A stretch of DNA of 64,000 nucleotides, taken from positions 162,230-226,229 of the forward strand of contig JAHZDZ010000003.1 of NCBI GenBank assembly GCA_019422105.1, read 5' to 3'. The notes beneath the pieces are model-generated. The model was not told where the DNA came from and made no database searches. It saw only the letters and a program-made list of their open reading frames with translations. The translations under genes and the position numbers were made by a program. Every line of letters starts with the position of its first letter. The first letter of the stretch is position 1. Below are positions 17,166-25,576 of this stretch, piece by piece. The stretch comes from Bacillota bacterium (lineage in GTDB: Bacteria > Bacillota > Clostridia > Lachnospirales > Anaerotignaceae).

Positions 17166-17228
17166 TTGCAAGGGCCGGGGGGTTGATATATAATGTATAC
17201 TTGAAGTAATAAGGAGTGGAGCGAAAAA

Positions 17229-17873
17229 ATGACAAGACTTTATTTGGTACGCCATGGGGAAACCCTCTGGAACAGCTCAGGTAAATATCAGGGCGTTACG
17301 GATATTCCTTTGTCGGAGGAGGGGCACAGACAGGCTGATGTGCTTGCCGAGCGATTTGTGAAGCTTGATTTGGATAAAATTTATTCGTCGCCGTTAAGTC
17401 GTGCCTATGACACTGCAAAACGTGTGGCGGACAAAAAGAATATAGATGTAATCAGCGACTGGCATTTCCGTGAAATTAATTTTGGGGAATGGGAGGGGCA
17501 TACCGTGCCGGAATTAAAGGAAAAATACGGCAGGCCCTATTTGGATTTCCTGGATAATCCCTATGAGATGCCCTTCCCCGGAGACGGTGCTTTGAAAACA
17601 GTCCAAAAGAGAGTGGAGGAAGGAATGGAGAGCATCCTTGGAGAAAATGAGGACAAAAATATCATGATTGTCTCTCATGGAGGAATTGTCAGGCTCTCTA
17701 TTATGTCGCTGATGGAGCTGGACGGCTCTTTTTACAGAAAGCTTTGGATTGACAATACAGGCATTACCAGAATTGATTTGAAAGAGGGCAGAAGAATTTT
17801 AGTCTCCCTAAATGACAGTGCTCACAGGAAAATGGATGAAAATCAGGTGAAAAGATGGGTAAATTACTTGTAA
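17229..17873 (+). CDS. Histidine phosphatase family protein
   Basis: A 214-residue member of the phosphoglycerate-mutase-like phosphatases. The catalytic RHGE is at residues 8-11 (LYLVRHGETLWN), followed by YQGVTDIPLSEEGHRQA. SPLSRAYDTA supplies a phosphate-binding arginine, and MIVSHGGIVR near residue 145 carries the second catalytic histidine. Substrates in this family vary widely (cofactor-independent phosphatases, CobC-like enzymes), so the substrate is not assigned. The ATG follows AAGGAGTGGAG. The 3' end overlaps the next gene by 19 bp, marking the start of a tight operon. Confidence 0.88.
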   Translation: MTRLYLVRHGETLWNSSGKYQGVTDIPLSEEGHRQADVLAERFVKLDLDKIYSSPLSRAYDTAKRVADKKNIDVISDWHFREINFGEWEGHTVPELKEKYGRPYLDFLDNPYEMPFPGDGALKTVQKRVEEGMESILGENEDKNIMIVSHGGIVRLSIMSLMELDGSFYRKLWIDNTGITRIDLKEGRRILVSLNDSAHRKMDENQVKRWVNYL

Positions 17874-19093
17874 TCGGCGGCGGCGCGGCCGGAATGATGG
17901 CTGCAGGACAGGCGGCCATGAGAGGGCATCAGGTGCACCTCTTTGAGAAAAACAACAGGCTTGGCAAAAAAATTTATATCACGGGAAAAGGCCGCTGCAA
18001 TCTGACTAACGCGGGCGATATTGATATCTGTTTGGAGAATATTCCGGGGAATCCCTATTTTATGTACAGCGCCCTGTATCATTTGGACAGCGCAAAAACC
18101 ATGGAATTTTTTCACGCCCTTGGACTTGAGACAAAGGTGGAGAGGGGAATGCGGGTATTTCCCGTATCGGATCAGGCGAAGGATGTAGTGGAGGCATTAG
18201 AACGGTTTGTGAGAAACAGCGGCGTCAAGGTACATTTGAATGCCAACGTGGATAAAATATTGTATCAGAATGGCAAAGTAACCGGAATAGAGCTGTCAGG
18301 CGGGGAGACAATTTCGGCGGATGCTGTTTTAGTGACAACAGGAGGCTTGTCCTATCCGGGAACAGGCTCGACAGGGGACGGTTACCGTTTTGCTAAGGAA
18401 GCGGGACACCGGATTACGAAGCTCTATCCCTCACTGGTCCCTCTCAAAGCAAAGGAAAAATGGTGCGGGGACGTCATGGGTCTCAGCCTTCGAAATATTG
18501 CGGTTGTGATGAAGGATAAAAAGGGGAAAATACTCTATAAGGATTTTGGGGAAATGCTCTTTACCCATTACGGCGTTTCCGGTCCCATCATTTTAAGCGC
18601 CAGCAGGCATCTCCTGGGAAAGCTGGAGGAGGGATGTACTCTGGTGATTGATTTGAAGCCGGCGCTGGACGAAAAAACGCTGGATACCAGAATACTGCGG
18701 GATTTTGAAAAGTTTGCAAACAAATGCTACAAAAACGCTCTGGACGAGCTTCTGCCCAAAAAGCTGATACCTGTTATCATAGAGCTGTCACAAATAGACG
18801 GTGAAAAGAAGGTGCATGATATTACAAAAGAGGAAAGGCGGCGGCTGACAGGGCTATTGAAAGCGCTGACATTGACGATAACAGGGACAACGGGATACAA
18901 TGAGGCTGTTGTGACAAGCGGCGGCGTGGATGTGGATGAAATCAATCCCTCCACCATGGAGTCAAAGCTTGTGAGCGGACTTTATTTTGCCGGAGAGGTT
19001 TTGGATGTGGACGGATACACAGGAGGCTTCAATTTGCAGATTGCTTTTTCAACGGGCTATACGGCGGGAATCCATGTGTTTGAGGAAGAATAA
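17855..19093 (+). CDS. HI0933-family NAD(P)/FAD-dependent oxidoreductase
   Basis: A 412-residue flavoprotein of the HI0933/YhiN (BaiN-like) family. The N-terminus has the dinucleotide fold GGGAAGMMAAGQAA, followed by the family signature GKKIYITGKGRCNLTN (residues about 37-52). VTTGGLSYPGTGSTGDGY lies in the middle, and the C-terminus has GLYFAGEVLDVDGYTGGFNLQIAFSTGY for FAD binding. Its reaction is not securely known; some relatives act on bile-acid intermediates in gut Clostridia, which should not be assumed here. It overlaps the phosphatase gene upstream and lies 6 bp before aroH. This neighbour order (flavoprotein, aroH/cmk, plsC, ispH-rpsA) is common in Clostridia. Confidence 0.9.
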   Translation: MGKLLVIGGGAAGMMAAGQAAMRGHQVHLFEKNNRLGKKIYITGKGRCNLTNAGDIDICLENIPGNPYFMYSALYHLDSAKTMEFFHALGLETKVERGMRVFPVSDQAKDVVEALERFVRNSGVKVHLNANVDKILYQNGKVTGIELSGGETISADAVLVTTGGLSYPGTGSTGDGYRFAKEAGHRITKLYPSLVPLKAKEKWCGDVMGLSLRNIAVVMKDKKGKILYKDFGEMLFTHYGVSGPIILSASRHLLGKLEEGCTLVIDLKPALDEKTLDTRILRDFEKFANKCYKNALDELLPKKLIPVIIELSQIDGEKKVHDITKEERRRLTGLLKALTLTITGTTGYNEAVVTSGGVDVDEINPSTMESKLVSGLYFAGEVLDVDGYTGGFNLQIAFSTGYTAGIHVFEEE

Positions 19094-19099
19094 AAGGGG

Positions 19100-19474
19100 A
19101 TGTTTGAGGTGGAGCAGATTTTTATCAGAGGCGCAATCACGGCGGACAAAAATGAGAAAAATGAGATACTGAAAAAAACCAGAACGCTGCTGGAGGAAAT
19201 AATAAGGGAAAACAGTATTGTAAAGGAGGATATTCTCTCTATCCTCTTTACCGCCACCAGGGATTTGGATGCGGTTTATCCGGCGGTTGCGGCAAGGGAA
19301 ATTGGGCTTACAGAGGCCGCCCTCATGTGTGTTCAGGAAATGTATGTGCAGGGAAGCCTTGAAAAATGCATTCGTGTTATGGTGACGGCGGCAAGTAATA
19401 AAAAGCAGTGTGAGGCGGTTCATGTTTACAGGGAGAAAGCGGAGATACTGCGGCCTGATTTGAAAAGAAATTGA
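19100..19474 (+). CDS. aroH: Chorismate mutase, AroH type
   Basis: A 124-residue monofunctional chorismate mutase of the B. subtilis AroH class, converting chorismate to prephenate for phenylalanine and tyrosine. The active-site residues of that class can be placed: arginine in IRGAIT (near 10), glutamate in CVQEM, arginine in CIRVMV and tyrosine in VHVYREKA. The length agrees with AroH (about 127). It is packed between the flavoprotein and cmk with short gaps, so it is probably co-transcribed with genes of unrelated function. Confidence 0.92.
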   Translation: MFEVEQIFIRGAITADKNEKNEILKKTRTLLEEIIRENSIVKEDILSILFTATRDLDAVYPAVAAREIGLTEAALMCVQEMYVQGSLEKCIRVMVTAASNKKQCEAVHVYREKAEILRPDLKRN

Positions 19475-19486
19475 GGGGGAAAAGGC

Positions 19487-20191
19487 ATGAAAAGGTTTGC
19501 TGTGGCAGTGGACGGGCCTGCGGGCTCCGGCAAGAGCACTCTGGCGAAGAAAATTGCGGAAAGGCTGGGTCTTCTCTATGTGGATACAGGAGCAATGTAC
19601 AGGGCGGTTGCCTATTATTGTATGAAAAACGGTATTCCAACGGGAGACGAGGATGCGGTAAATGCTGCCTTGAAGGATATTCACATGGACGTCAGACAGG
19701 AGGACGGTGTTCAGGCCATCTACATTAACGGGGAAGCTGTCAATGACAAAATACGTACCCCTGAGGCCGGAAAGGGTGCTTCCGATGTGGCTGTATTTTT
19801 GAGAGTCAGGGAAAAGCTTGTGGAGGTACAGCGAGGGTTGGCGGAGAATACCGGCGTCATTATGGATGGAAGGGATATAGGCACCAATGTGCTCAAAACG
19901 GCGGAGGTGAAAATTTATTTGACTGCCTCCGTGGAGGAGAGAACCAGGCGGCGCATGGCGGATTTTGAAGCGATGGGTGAGCGGTGTGACTTTGACGCAG
20001 TGAGAGAACAAATTATGGCAAGGGATAAAAATGATACGGAGAGGGAGCACAATCCCCTCAGAAAAGCGGCCGATGCCATAGAGGTTGATACCACCGGAAA
20101 AGAAATTGATGAGAATGTGGAAGAAATCATAGAAATTATAAAGAGAATAACGGGCGCGGCGAATGACAAAGGAAACAGTACAAAAAGCTAA
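19487..20191 (+). CDS. cmk: Cytidylate kinase
   Basis: Phosphorylates CMP and dCMP to the diphosphates with ATP. The P-loop GPAGSGKST is at residues 10-18, followed by YVDTGAMYRAVAYY for the CMP site, DGRDIGTNVL, and RRRMADFEAMGE in the lid. At 234 residues it has normal length. GAGGGGGAAAAGGC precedes the ATG. It is followed by plsC and ispH-rpsA, the classic cmk-plsC-rpsA arrangement of Bacillota. Confidence 0.95.
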   Translation: MKRFAVAVDGPAGSGKSTLAKKIAERLGLLYVDTGAMYRAVAYYCMKNGIPTGDEDAVNAALKDIHMDVRQEDGVQAIYINGEAVNDKIRTPEAGKGASDVAVFLRVREKLVEVQRGLAENTGVIMDGRDIGTNVLKTAEVKIYLTASVEERTRRRMADFEAMGERCDFDAVREQIMARDKNDTEREHNPLRKAADAIEVDTTGKEIDENVEEIIEIIKRITGAANDKGNSTKS

Positions 20192-20235
20192 GCGATAACA
20201 CAGTATAATAAATGAAAAGTAAAAAAGGTGAAGTT

Positions 20236-20826
20236 ATGTTTTGCAGAATAGCGAAAATGGTGACATGGGTTTACATCAGGCTGATATTTCGATTTAAAGT
20301 AATCGGCAGTGAAAATATACCAAAAAAAGGCGGGGCGGTTTTGTGCTCCAACCATATGAGCAATTACGATCCTGTGGCGGTGGTTGCGGGCATGAAGCGC
20401 ATGCCTCATTACCTGGCGAAAAAGGAGCTTTTTGAAACGCCCTTTGTTTCCTGGATAGTAAGGCATTTGAAGGCGTTTCCCATCGACCGCAGCCAGACAG
20501 ACATGACGGCGTTCAAAACAGCGGTGAATCTATTGAAAAGCGGCGAGATTGTGGGTATTTTCGCACAGGGCACCAGAGTAAAGGAGGGCGAGGCCAGGGA
20601 AGCGAAGGCAGGCGTGGCGCTGTTTGCGCTGAAAGCACAGGTTCCTGTAATCCCTGTCTGTATCACAGGAAACTACAAGCTTTTTTCCAGAGTTACCGTC
20701 CATTACGGCGAGCCCATTACACTGGAGGAATACAGGGGAAAACGGGTAAAAACAGAGCAGCTTTCTGAAATTGCGGAGAGCATTATGGAAAAAATAAATG
20801 AAATGAAGGTACAGGAGGTATCCTGA
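20236..20826 (+). CDS. plsC: 1-acyl-sn-glycerol-3-phosphate acyltransferase
   Basis: Membrane-associated acyltransferase that makes phosphatidic acid from lysophosphatidic acid. Of about 196 residues, the catalytic block is NHMSNYDP (the HX4D motif as H-M-S-N-Y-D), followed by KKELFETPFVSWIVRHLKAF and the substrate block FAQGTRVKEGE, where the usual FPEGTR has become FAQGTR. I prefer the ATG at 20236 (after AAAGGTGAAG) over the in-frame ATG at 20212. The stop overlaps the ispH-rpsA start as TGATG, implying translational coupling. Confidence 0.93.
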   Translation: MFCRIAKMVTWVYIRLIFRFKVIGSENIPKKGGAVLCSNHMSNYDPVAVVAGMKRMPHYLAKKELFETPFVSWIVRHLKAFPIDRSQTDMTAFKTAVNLLKSGEIVGIFAQGTRVKEGEAREAKAGVALFALKAQVPVIPVCITGNYKLFSRVTVHYGEPITLEEYRGKRVKTEQLSEIAESIMEKINEMKVQEVS

Positions 20827-22796
20827 TGGAAATAATACCGGCGGAATCAGCAGGCTTTTGCTTTGGCGTAAACAGGGCCATTGAAGCGGTTTATGGGCAG
20901 ATGGGAAAGGGAAAGCTTTATACCTATGGGCCTCTGATTCACAACAAGGAAGTAAACAGGGATTTGGAAAGAAACGGCGTGAAATGTATCAGCTCTCTGG
21001 ATGAAATCTCAGAAGGGACAGTTGTGCTGAGAAGTCACGGCGTTGGAAAGAAGATATATGAGGACTTAGAGCAAAAAGGCATAACCTATATAGACGGAAC
21101 TTGCCCGTTTGTTAAGAAAATACATCAAATTGTCAGAGAGCATGACGAAAAGGGAGAACAAATCATTATAATCGGCGACAGCACACATCCAGAGGTTAGG
21201 GGAATCAACGGCTGGTGCAGGGAGAGTGCCATAATTGTTGACGCTGCGGAGGATTTGCAGAATTTACAATTGAGTTTGGACAAAAAATATGCTATTGTAG
21301 TACAAACGACTTTTCGTTATTCCAAGTTTGAGGAAATTATTTCTGCGCTGCGAAGCAGGGGACTTGAGGCCGAGATATTCAATACTATCTGTTCCGCTAC
21401 GTCAAAGAGGCAGGAGGAAGCGATTGCGCTTTCCAAAAAGGTTGACAAAATGATTGTCATCGGCGACAAAAAAAGCTCCAATACCCAAAAATTATATGAA
21501 ATCTGCAAAAAAAATTGTAAGAATACATTTTATATTGAAACAATTGAAGATTTAGTGTTGAATATTTTCCGCAATGATGATAAAATTGGAATAACTGCTG
21601 GTGCGTCAACCCCACCGGCTATAATTAAGGAGGTAATTAGTACAATGAGCGAAGTACAAAACGATGCAGTACAAAATATTGAAGAGGGTGAAGAACTTAC
21701 ATTCCAACAGCTTTTAGACCAGTCATTTGTTAGTTTACATACAGGTGATATCGTAAAAGGAACCGTAATCTCTGTATCCAACGAGGAAGTTTCCGTAAAT
21801 CTTGGCTATAAATCAGACGGCATTATTCCAAGAGGGGAATTTTCAAGCGACGCTAATGTAGTCCCAAGCAAAATTTTAAACGCGGGGGATGAGATTGAGG
21901 TATTTGTTGTTCGTGTAAATGACGGTGACGGAAACGTTCTTCTCTCCAAGAAACGTATTGAAGCACAAAAAGGAATGGAAGATATCGAAGCAGCATTCAA
22001 TGAGAAAACACCTGTTACAGGTAAAGTGACTGAAATCGTTAAAGGCGGTATCATTGCGGTTGTAAACGGTGTTCGTGTCTTTATTCCATCCTCCCAGGTT
22101 TCCAACAGGTTTGTTGAGGACTTAAGTGTGTTTAAGGGACAGGAGCTTACCTTTAATATAATTGAGCTGGACAGAACAAAGCGCCGTATTATTGGCGGAC
22201 GTAAGGAAATGATCCAGAAGGAAATCAATGAAAAGAAAGCGGAACTGTTTGCTAAAATAGAAATCGGATCCAAGATTACCGGCACTGTCAGCAGGCTTAC
22301 AGATTTTGGCGCGTTTGTTGACTTGGGCGGCGTTGACGGTTTAATCCATATTTCTGAAATGTCATGGGGACGCATCTCAAATCCGAAGGAAGTTCTCTCC
22401 GAGGGACAGAGCGTTGACTGTATTGTGCTTGATGTCGACAAAGAGAAAGGTAAAATTTCTCTTTCATTGAAGGATATTAACTCCAATCCTTGGAATTCAG
22501 CAGCAGAGAAATATGCTGTTGGCTCTATTGTGGAGGGCAAGGTAGTGCGCATGGTTCCTTTTGGCGCCTTTGTTGAGTTAGAGCCTGGTGTTGACGGTTT
22601 GGTTCACATCTCTCAGATTGCAAATAAGCATGTAGTAAAACCAGAGGATGAACTGAAAATCGGTGAGATCATCAAGGTAAAGGTTCTGGAAGTAAACGCA
22701 GAGCAGAAAAAGATCAGCCTTTCTAAGAGAGAAGCTGACGAGCCTCAGGTAGAGGAAACAGTTGTGGAAGCGGCTGAGGAGAAAATAGAGGAATAA
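20826..22796 (+). CDS. ispH-rpsA: IspH - ribosomal protein S1 fusion
   Basis: A 656-residue bifunctional protein. Residues 1-273 are IspH (HMB-PP reductase, last step of the MEP isoprenoid pathway), with the three iron-sulfur cysteines visible at 12 (GFCFGVNRA), 93 (DGTCPFV) and 189 (NTICSAT). Residues 274-656 are a ribosomal S1-like chain of four S1 RNA-binding domains; the last two have GAFVDLGGVDGLIHISEMSW and GAFVELEPGVDGLVHISQI. Fusions of this kind are known in Clostridia. At the junction a strong in-frame ribosome binding site and ATG (21627-21647) could also give free S1. The first ATG overlaps the plsC stop. No stop codon separates the halves. Confidence 0.95.
   Translation: MEIIPAESAGFCFGVNRAIEAVYGQMGKGKLYTYGPLIHNKEVNRDLERNGVKCISSLDEISEGTVVLRSHGVGKKIYEDLEQKGITYIDGTCPFVKKIHQIVREHDEKGEQIIIIGDSTHPEVRGINGWCRESAIIVDAAEDLQNLQLSLDKKYAIVVQTTFRYSKFEEIISALRSRGLEAEIFNTICSATSKRQEEAIALSKKVDKMIVIGDKKSSNTQKLYEICKKNCKNTFYIETIEDLVLNIFRNDDKIGITAGASTPPAIIKEVISTMSEVQNDAVQNIEEGEELTFQQLLDQSFVSLHTGDIVKGTVISVSNEEVSVNLGYKSDGIIPRGEFSSDANVVPSKILNAGDEIEVFVVRVNDGDGNVLLSKKRIEAQKGMEDIEAAFNEKTPVTGKVTEIVKGGIIAVVNGVRVFIPSSQVSNRFVEDLSVFKGQELTFNIIELDRTKRRIIGGRKEMIQKEINEKKAELFAKIEIGSKITGTVSRLTDFGAFVDLGGVDGLIHISEMSWGRISNPKEVLSEGQSVDCIVLDVDKEKGKISLSLKDINSNPWNSAAEKYAVGSIVEGKVVRMVPFGAFVELEPGVDGLVHISQIANKHVVKPEDELKIGEIIKVKVLEVNAEQKKISLSKREADEPQVEETVVEAAEEKIEE
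21627..21647 (+). promoter_or_regulatory. Internal ribosome binding site and start at the IspH/S1 junction
   Basis: AAGGAGG (21627-21633) is followed 11 bp later by an in-frame ATG (21645), exactly where IspH homology ends and the S1 chain MSEVQNDAVQN begins. This is as good a start as those of independent genes nearby, so S1 may be made both fused and alone. Confidence 0.6.
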
Positions 22797-22858
22797 AAGT
22801 AAGCAAAGATGCAGATATAGCATTATGACTTATAAGACAAATATTGCTCCGGTATAAT

Positions 22859-22952
22859 AAGAAAGCCTGATGGATGGCCTGACTTGAGAAAATGATAATC
22901 AGATGATTATTCGGTTTTTAAAAAGTGGCCAGTAAATCAGGCTTTCTTTAAT
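22859..22952 (+). terminator. Large nested hairpin after ispH-rpsA
   Basis: AAGAAAGCCTGAT (22859-22871) pairs perfectly with ATCAGGCTTTCTT (22936-22948). Inside are GGCC/GGCC and ATAATCA/TGATTAT. A short T-rich tail follows. The loop of 64 bp is long for a plain terminator. Confidence 0.55.
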
Positions 22953-23250
22953 TTTGTGTTTTTCTGTGGCGGAAACAATTTGGGACTGCATTTTACAGGG
23001 CGGGATAGTTTAAATATAAGGCCGGAGAGAATTTTAAGCTTTCAGTCTGTATTCAAGAGAGGTAGCATGACAGGAAGAAAAGTTTTGAAATGAAAAAAAT
23101 AATATCAGATAATGGAAACAATTTTCTGTGAAATAGAGATAGGAAAGAAGCGGATGGATATAAAAGCATCCGATCCGCAAAATAAGTTGGCGCCTGCAAA
23201 GGTATAGAGGTTAAAACAAAGTTCTTTTTGGTGGCTTTGCCTCCAAACCT

Positions 23251-23310
23251 CTGCAGGGGTTTTCACCCTTGACTCAAGCGGAAAATTTTATTTTCCGCGG
23301 ACTTTTAAAA
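23251..23310 (+). repeat. Dispersed hairpin repeat type 2, copy 2
   Basis: Matches 13682-13740 block by block. The arms GCGGAAAAT and ATTTTCCGC form a perfect hairpin. Just upstream AGAGGTT (about 23209) can pair with AACCTCT (about 23245). Confidence 0.45.
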
Positions 23311-23352
23311 AAGTAACAAGTATTGTTTTATATAAAAGCTATATGAAACCTT

Positions 23353-23393
23353 AAAACAGGCAATGTGGAGTTTTTTCACATTGCCTGTTTTTT
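23353..23393 (+). terminator. Strong intrinsic terminator
   Basis: AACAGGCAATGTG (23355-23367) pairs with CACATTGCCTGTT (23377-23389), a 13 bp perfect stem, followed by a T-run. No gene ends close to it, so it may end a transcript that reads through the preceding region or a short RNA. Confidence 0.8.
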
Positions 23394-23469
23394 GCATGCA
23401 GAGGGTATTCAGGCATCAGAGCTTATGTCAAAGCAAGTGGCTTCCAATCATGGGAAAGGAGGAAGTCCC

Positions 23470-23505
23470 ATGATAAAACTAATATTAGGGGGTCTGCTAT
23501 TCTGA
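23470..23505 (+). CDS. Possible 11-residue hydrophobic peptide
   Basis: GGAAAGGAGG, then an ATG at 23470, encodes MIKLILGGLLF and stops at 23503. A second AAAGGAGG follows directly. The ribosome binding site is stronger than that of many genes here, but a peptide this short may be chance. It could be a leader or a membrane-active micropeptide; neither is shown. Confidence 0.2.
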   Translation: MIKLILGGLLF

Positions 23506-23538
23506 AAGGAGGGCAGGGCTACTTCATTTCTTCATGCG

Positions 23539-24441
23539 TTATCCGGCAAATGCCAGAGCGCCGGGGTGTTGGGGATCAAAAAGGCGGATATCCATTTGCA
23601 GTCCATTGTAGAAGGTATAGACATCTCCTGTATATTTATCCACCCAAAAATCATACACAACAGGAATAACGTAAAAACGGTCATTTTCCGATACTACTTT
23701 AAGATTGCTTATGGTTTTTCTCAGGTAATCCTTTTCATCATATTTTTTCATTTCTTCCCCTTCCAGGGGTGCAACAAATTGGCCGTATTTTTTCTCAAAG
23801 GCAGTTAAAAGAGCTGTTCTTGCTTTTTCAACAGCCTCTTCCCTTGTCAGGGATGTTTCGCTGCCATAGCGGGATATCATGATATGGGGCAGGCGCAAAA
23901 CAATATGGGTATCCTCAGTAGTTTCACCATCGTAAAAGGAGAAATCGGTATCCATGCAGCCAGTAAAAAACTCTGGCGTTACATAGGTATGGCCGTTGAT
24001 TATTTTAGGATAAAGGGCCACTTGACTGTCTACGCCGTTGGTTTTTACGGTATTGCTGCCGATATGCAGTTCATATACATAAACACCGTCCAGAATGATG
24101 ATGCGTTTGTCCTCTTTCTCTTCCCAGATTACTTTTGTTCCGAGGGCTTCGGCAACTGAGCGCAAAGGCAGAAAATATTTTCCGTTTTCCGAGACAACGC
24201 CTGCATTTTTTATAATATTTCCATTGACGAACAGTCCGATATAATTCTGTGAGATAGCTTCTCCGGTTCCGTCCGTATATTGTATCCGGCCGTATGCGCC
24301 TTCCTCCGTGCCTACGGCGTCTGCGGCCGGCAGTATACCCACAGCGTCCAAATTAACAGCCGGTATAGATGCTTCTGCGGTTATTCGTGTGGAAAAGCAG
24401 AGGATAAGAACCAGGAGTGACGCAAATAATTTTCTTTTCAT
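23539..24441 (-). CDS. Copper-amine-oxidase-like stalk domain protein, secreted
   Basis: A 300-residue exported protein. The start is a signal peptide (MKRKLFASLLVLILCFSTRITAEA). Residues about 55-170 form a stalk domain of the copper amine oxidase N-terminal type: IGLFVNGNII, KYFLPLRSVAEALGTKVIWEEK, IILDGVYVYELHIGSNTV, then VALYPKIINGHTYVTPEF. This domain is a common surface module in Bacillota, not an oxidase. The rest is a helical and beta region ending DVYTFYNGLQMDIRLFD, function unknown. I use the ATG at 24441, preceded by AAAGGA about 10 bp away; the open frame continues upstream without a better start. Confidence 0.75.
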   Translation of the reverse strand: MKRKLFASLLVLILCFSTRITAEASIPAVNLDAVGILPAADAVGTEEGAYGRIQYTDGTGEAISQNYIGLFVNGNIIKNAGVVSENGKYFLPLRSVAEALGTKVIWEEKEDKRIIILDGVYVYELHIGSNTVKTNGVDSQVALYPKIINGHTYVTPEFFTGCMDTDFSFYDGETTEDTHIVLRLPHIMISRYGSETSLTREEAVEKARTALLTAFEKKYGQFVAPLEGEEMKKYDEKDYLRKTISNLKVVSENDRFYVIPVVYDFWVDKYTGDVYTFYNGLQMDIRLFDPQHPGALAFAG

Positions 24442-24813
24442 CAATAACATTCCTTTCATGAGTATAATTGGTTTTGAACAGATATATTTGCCATAGGACA
24501 GAGTGCTGTAACTTTTAAGGAGACAGTCCATTCTATATTATTAGACGAAAACAGAAGATGCCGGTTTCCTCTTTGGATAGAAAAAATAATACAGGATAAA
24601 CGACAGGACTGAAAGGTATTTCTGAGAATTGAGAAAAAGCATTCTGCTAAAGCGATATTGGAGGAAAGAGAATAAAGGCAGATAACATAAGAAATAGTTA
24701 TGAAAATATTAAAATCTATCAAAATTATTGATGCTAATTTTTGAAAATGACCGAATCGTCCGAACTCTATGGTGTTTAATAGTAATATAGGACAAATGGA
24801 AAGGAGGTACAAT
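24442..24813. other. Gene-free region before the holin
   Basis: AT-rich, about 370 bp. No gene is supported. It must contain the divergent promoters of the stalk-domain gene and the lysis cassette, but no clear -35/-10 pair was identified. Confidence 0.45.
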
Positions 24814-25275
24814 ATGAATGTACTGATAAACAAAACAAATGCGGCGGGAGGATTTTTGACAACTCTTTTTGCCGGGATATTCGGACAATTCTGGTTTTTG
24901 TTTGTGGGATTTTTAGCCATGAACTTTGTTGACTGGATTACGGGCTGGTGTGCCGCCAGAAAAAAGGGGGAGGAAAGCTCGGCTATCGGGGCAAAAGGAA
25001 TTGCCAAAAAGGTTTGGTATTGGGTTGTAATTGCCGTATCCTTTTATATTGCATACGCTATGGGGAGAATGGGAGAGCTGCTGGGGATTGATTTAAGCTT
25101 TTTAATGATGGTTGGCTGGTTTGTGCTGGCAAACTATTTAGTCAATGAAATCAGAAGTATATTGGAAAACCTGATACAGCTTCAGGTAGAGATACCTGTT
25201 TTTTTAATGAAGGGGCTCCAAATAGCAAGCGATACCATTGATAAAACCATGGAGGGAAGGACACCGAAGGAGTAG
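24814..25275 (+). CDS. Phage holin (toxin secretion/phage lysis holin family)
   Basis: A 153-residue protein of the TcdE-like Phage_holin_4 family. It has three to four hydrophobic helices (FLTTLFAGIFGQFWFLFVGF, WYWVVIAVSFYIAYAM, LSFLMMVGWFVLANYLV) and the family-typical FVDWITGWCAARKKGEESSAIGAKG, shown in part: DWITGWCAARKKGEESS. Holins make the membrane lesion that lets an endolysin reach the wall. The start ATG is preceded by GGAAAGGAGGTAC. It pairs with the amidase at 25577, but the pair lies about 6 kb away from, and on the wrong side of, the phage structural genes. Confidence 0.9.
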   Translation: MNVLINKTNAAGGFLTTLFAGIFGQFWFLFVGFLAMNFVDWITGWCAARKKGEESSAIGAKGIAKKVWYWVVIAVSFYIAYAMGRMGELLGIDLSFLMMVGWFVLANYLVNEIRSILENLIQLQVEIPVFLMKGLQIASDTIDKTMEGRTPKE

Positions 25276-25390
25276 GAAAGTAATCGTAAGAATAATGGGC
25301 GGCGGTGGAGGGGTCTGGGGGATGAAGGGATTGTCTGATATATTACATAGAAGGTGTGGAGGGGCTCGGTTTTGAACTGGGGATAGCGGG

Positions 25391-25445
25391 GACGAAATCG
25401 ATTGGGATGAAATGTCTGTGCCAATCGAGACGATTTTTGTTTTTA
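25391..25445 (+). terminator. Terminator between holin and amidase
   Basis: CGATTGG (25399-25405) pairs with CCAATCG (25421-25427), with outer AAATCG/CGATTT contacts, followed by TTTTTGTTTTT. It would limit read-through from holin to amidase. Confidence 0.65.
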
Positions 25446-25480
25446 AGAAATAGGTGAGGAGCAGATGAGAAAAGAAAATG

Positions 25481-25511
25481 AAAAAGGGCAGCTCGCAGGG
25501 GCTGCTTTTTT
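25481..25511 (+). terminator. Second terminator before the amidase
   Basis: AAAAAGGGCAGC and GGCTGCTTTTTT form a stem with a T-run, ahead of the amidase ribosome binding site. Confidence 0.65.
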
Positions 25512-25576
25512 GTGAAGAAACAGGAGAAACGAAAAAGCGCGTAAACACAGAGCAGCAAAGAAAAAGGGGGAAAGAA

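Larger units (their letters stand above)
22797..23538. other. Gene-free region after ispH-rpsA
   Basis: About 740 bp with no supported gene. It holds two terminator-type hairpins (22859-22948 and 23353-23393), a dispersed hairpin repeat (23251-23310), and near its end an 11-codon hydrophobic frame with a strong ribosome binding site (23470-23505). Confidence 0.6.
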
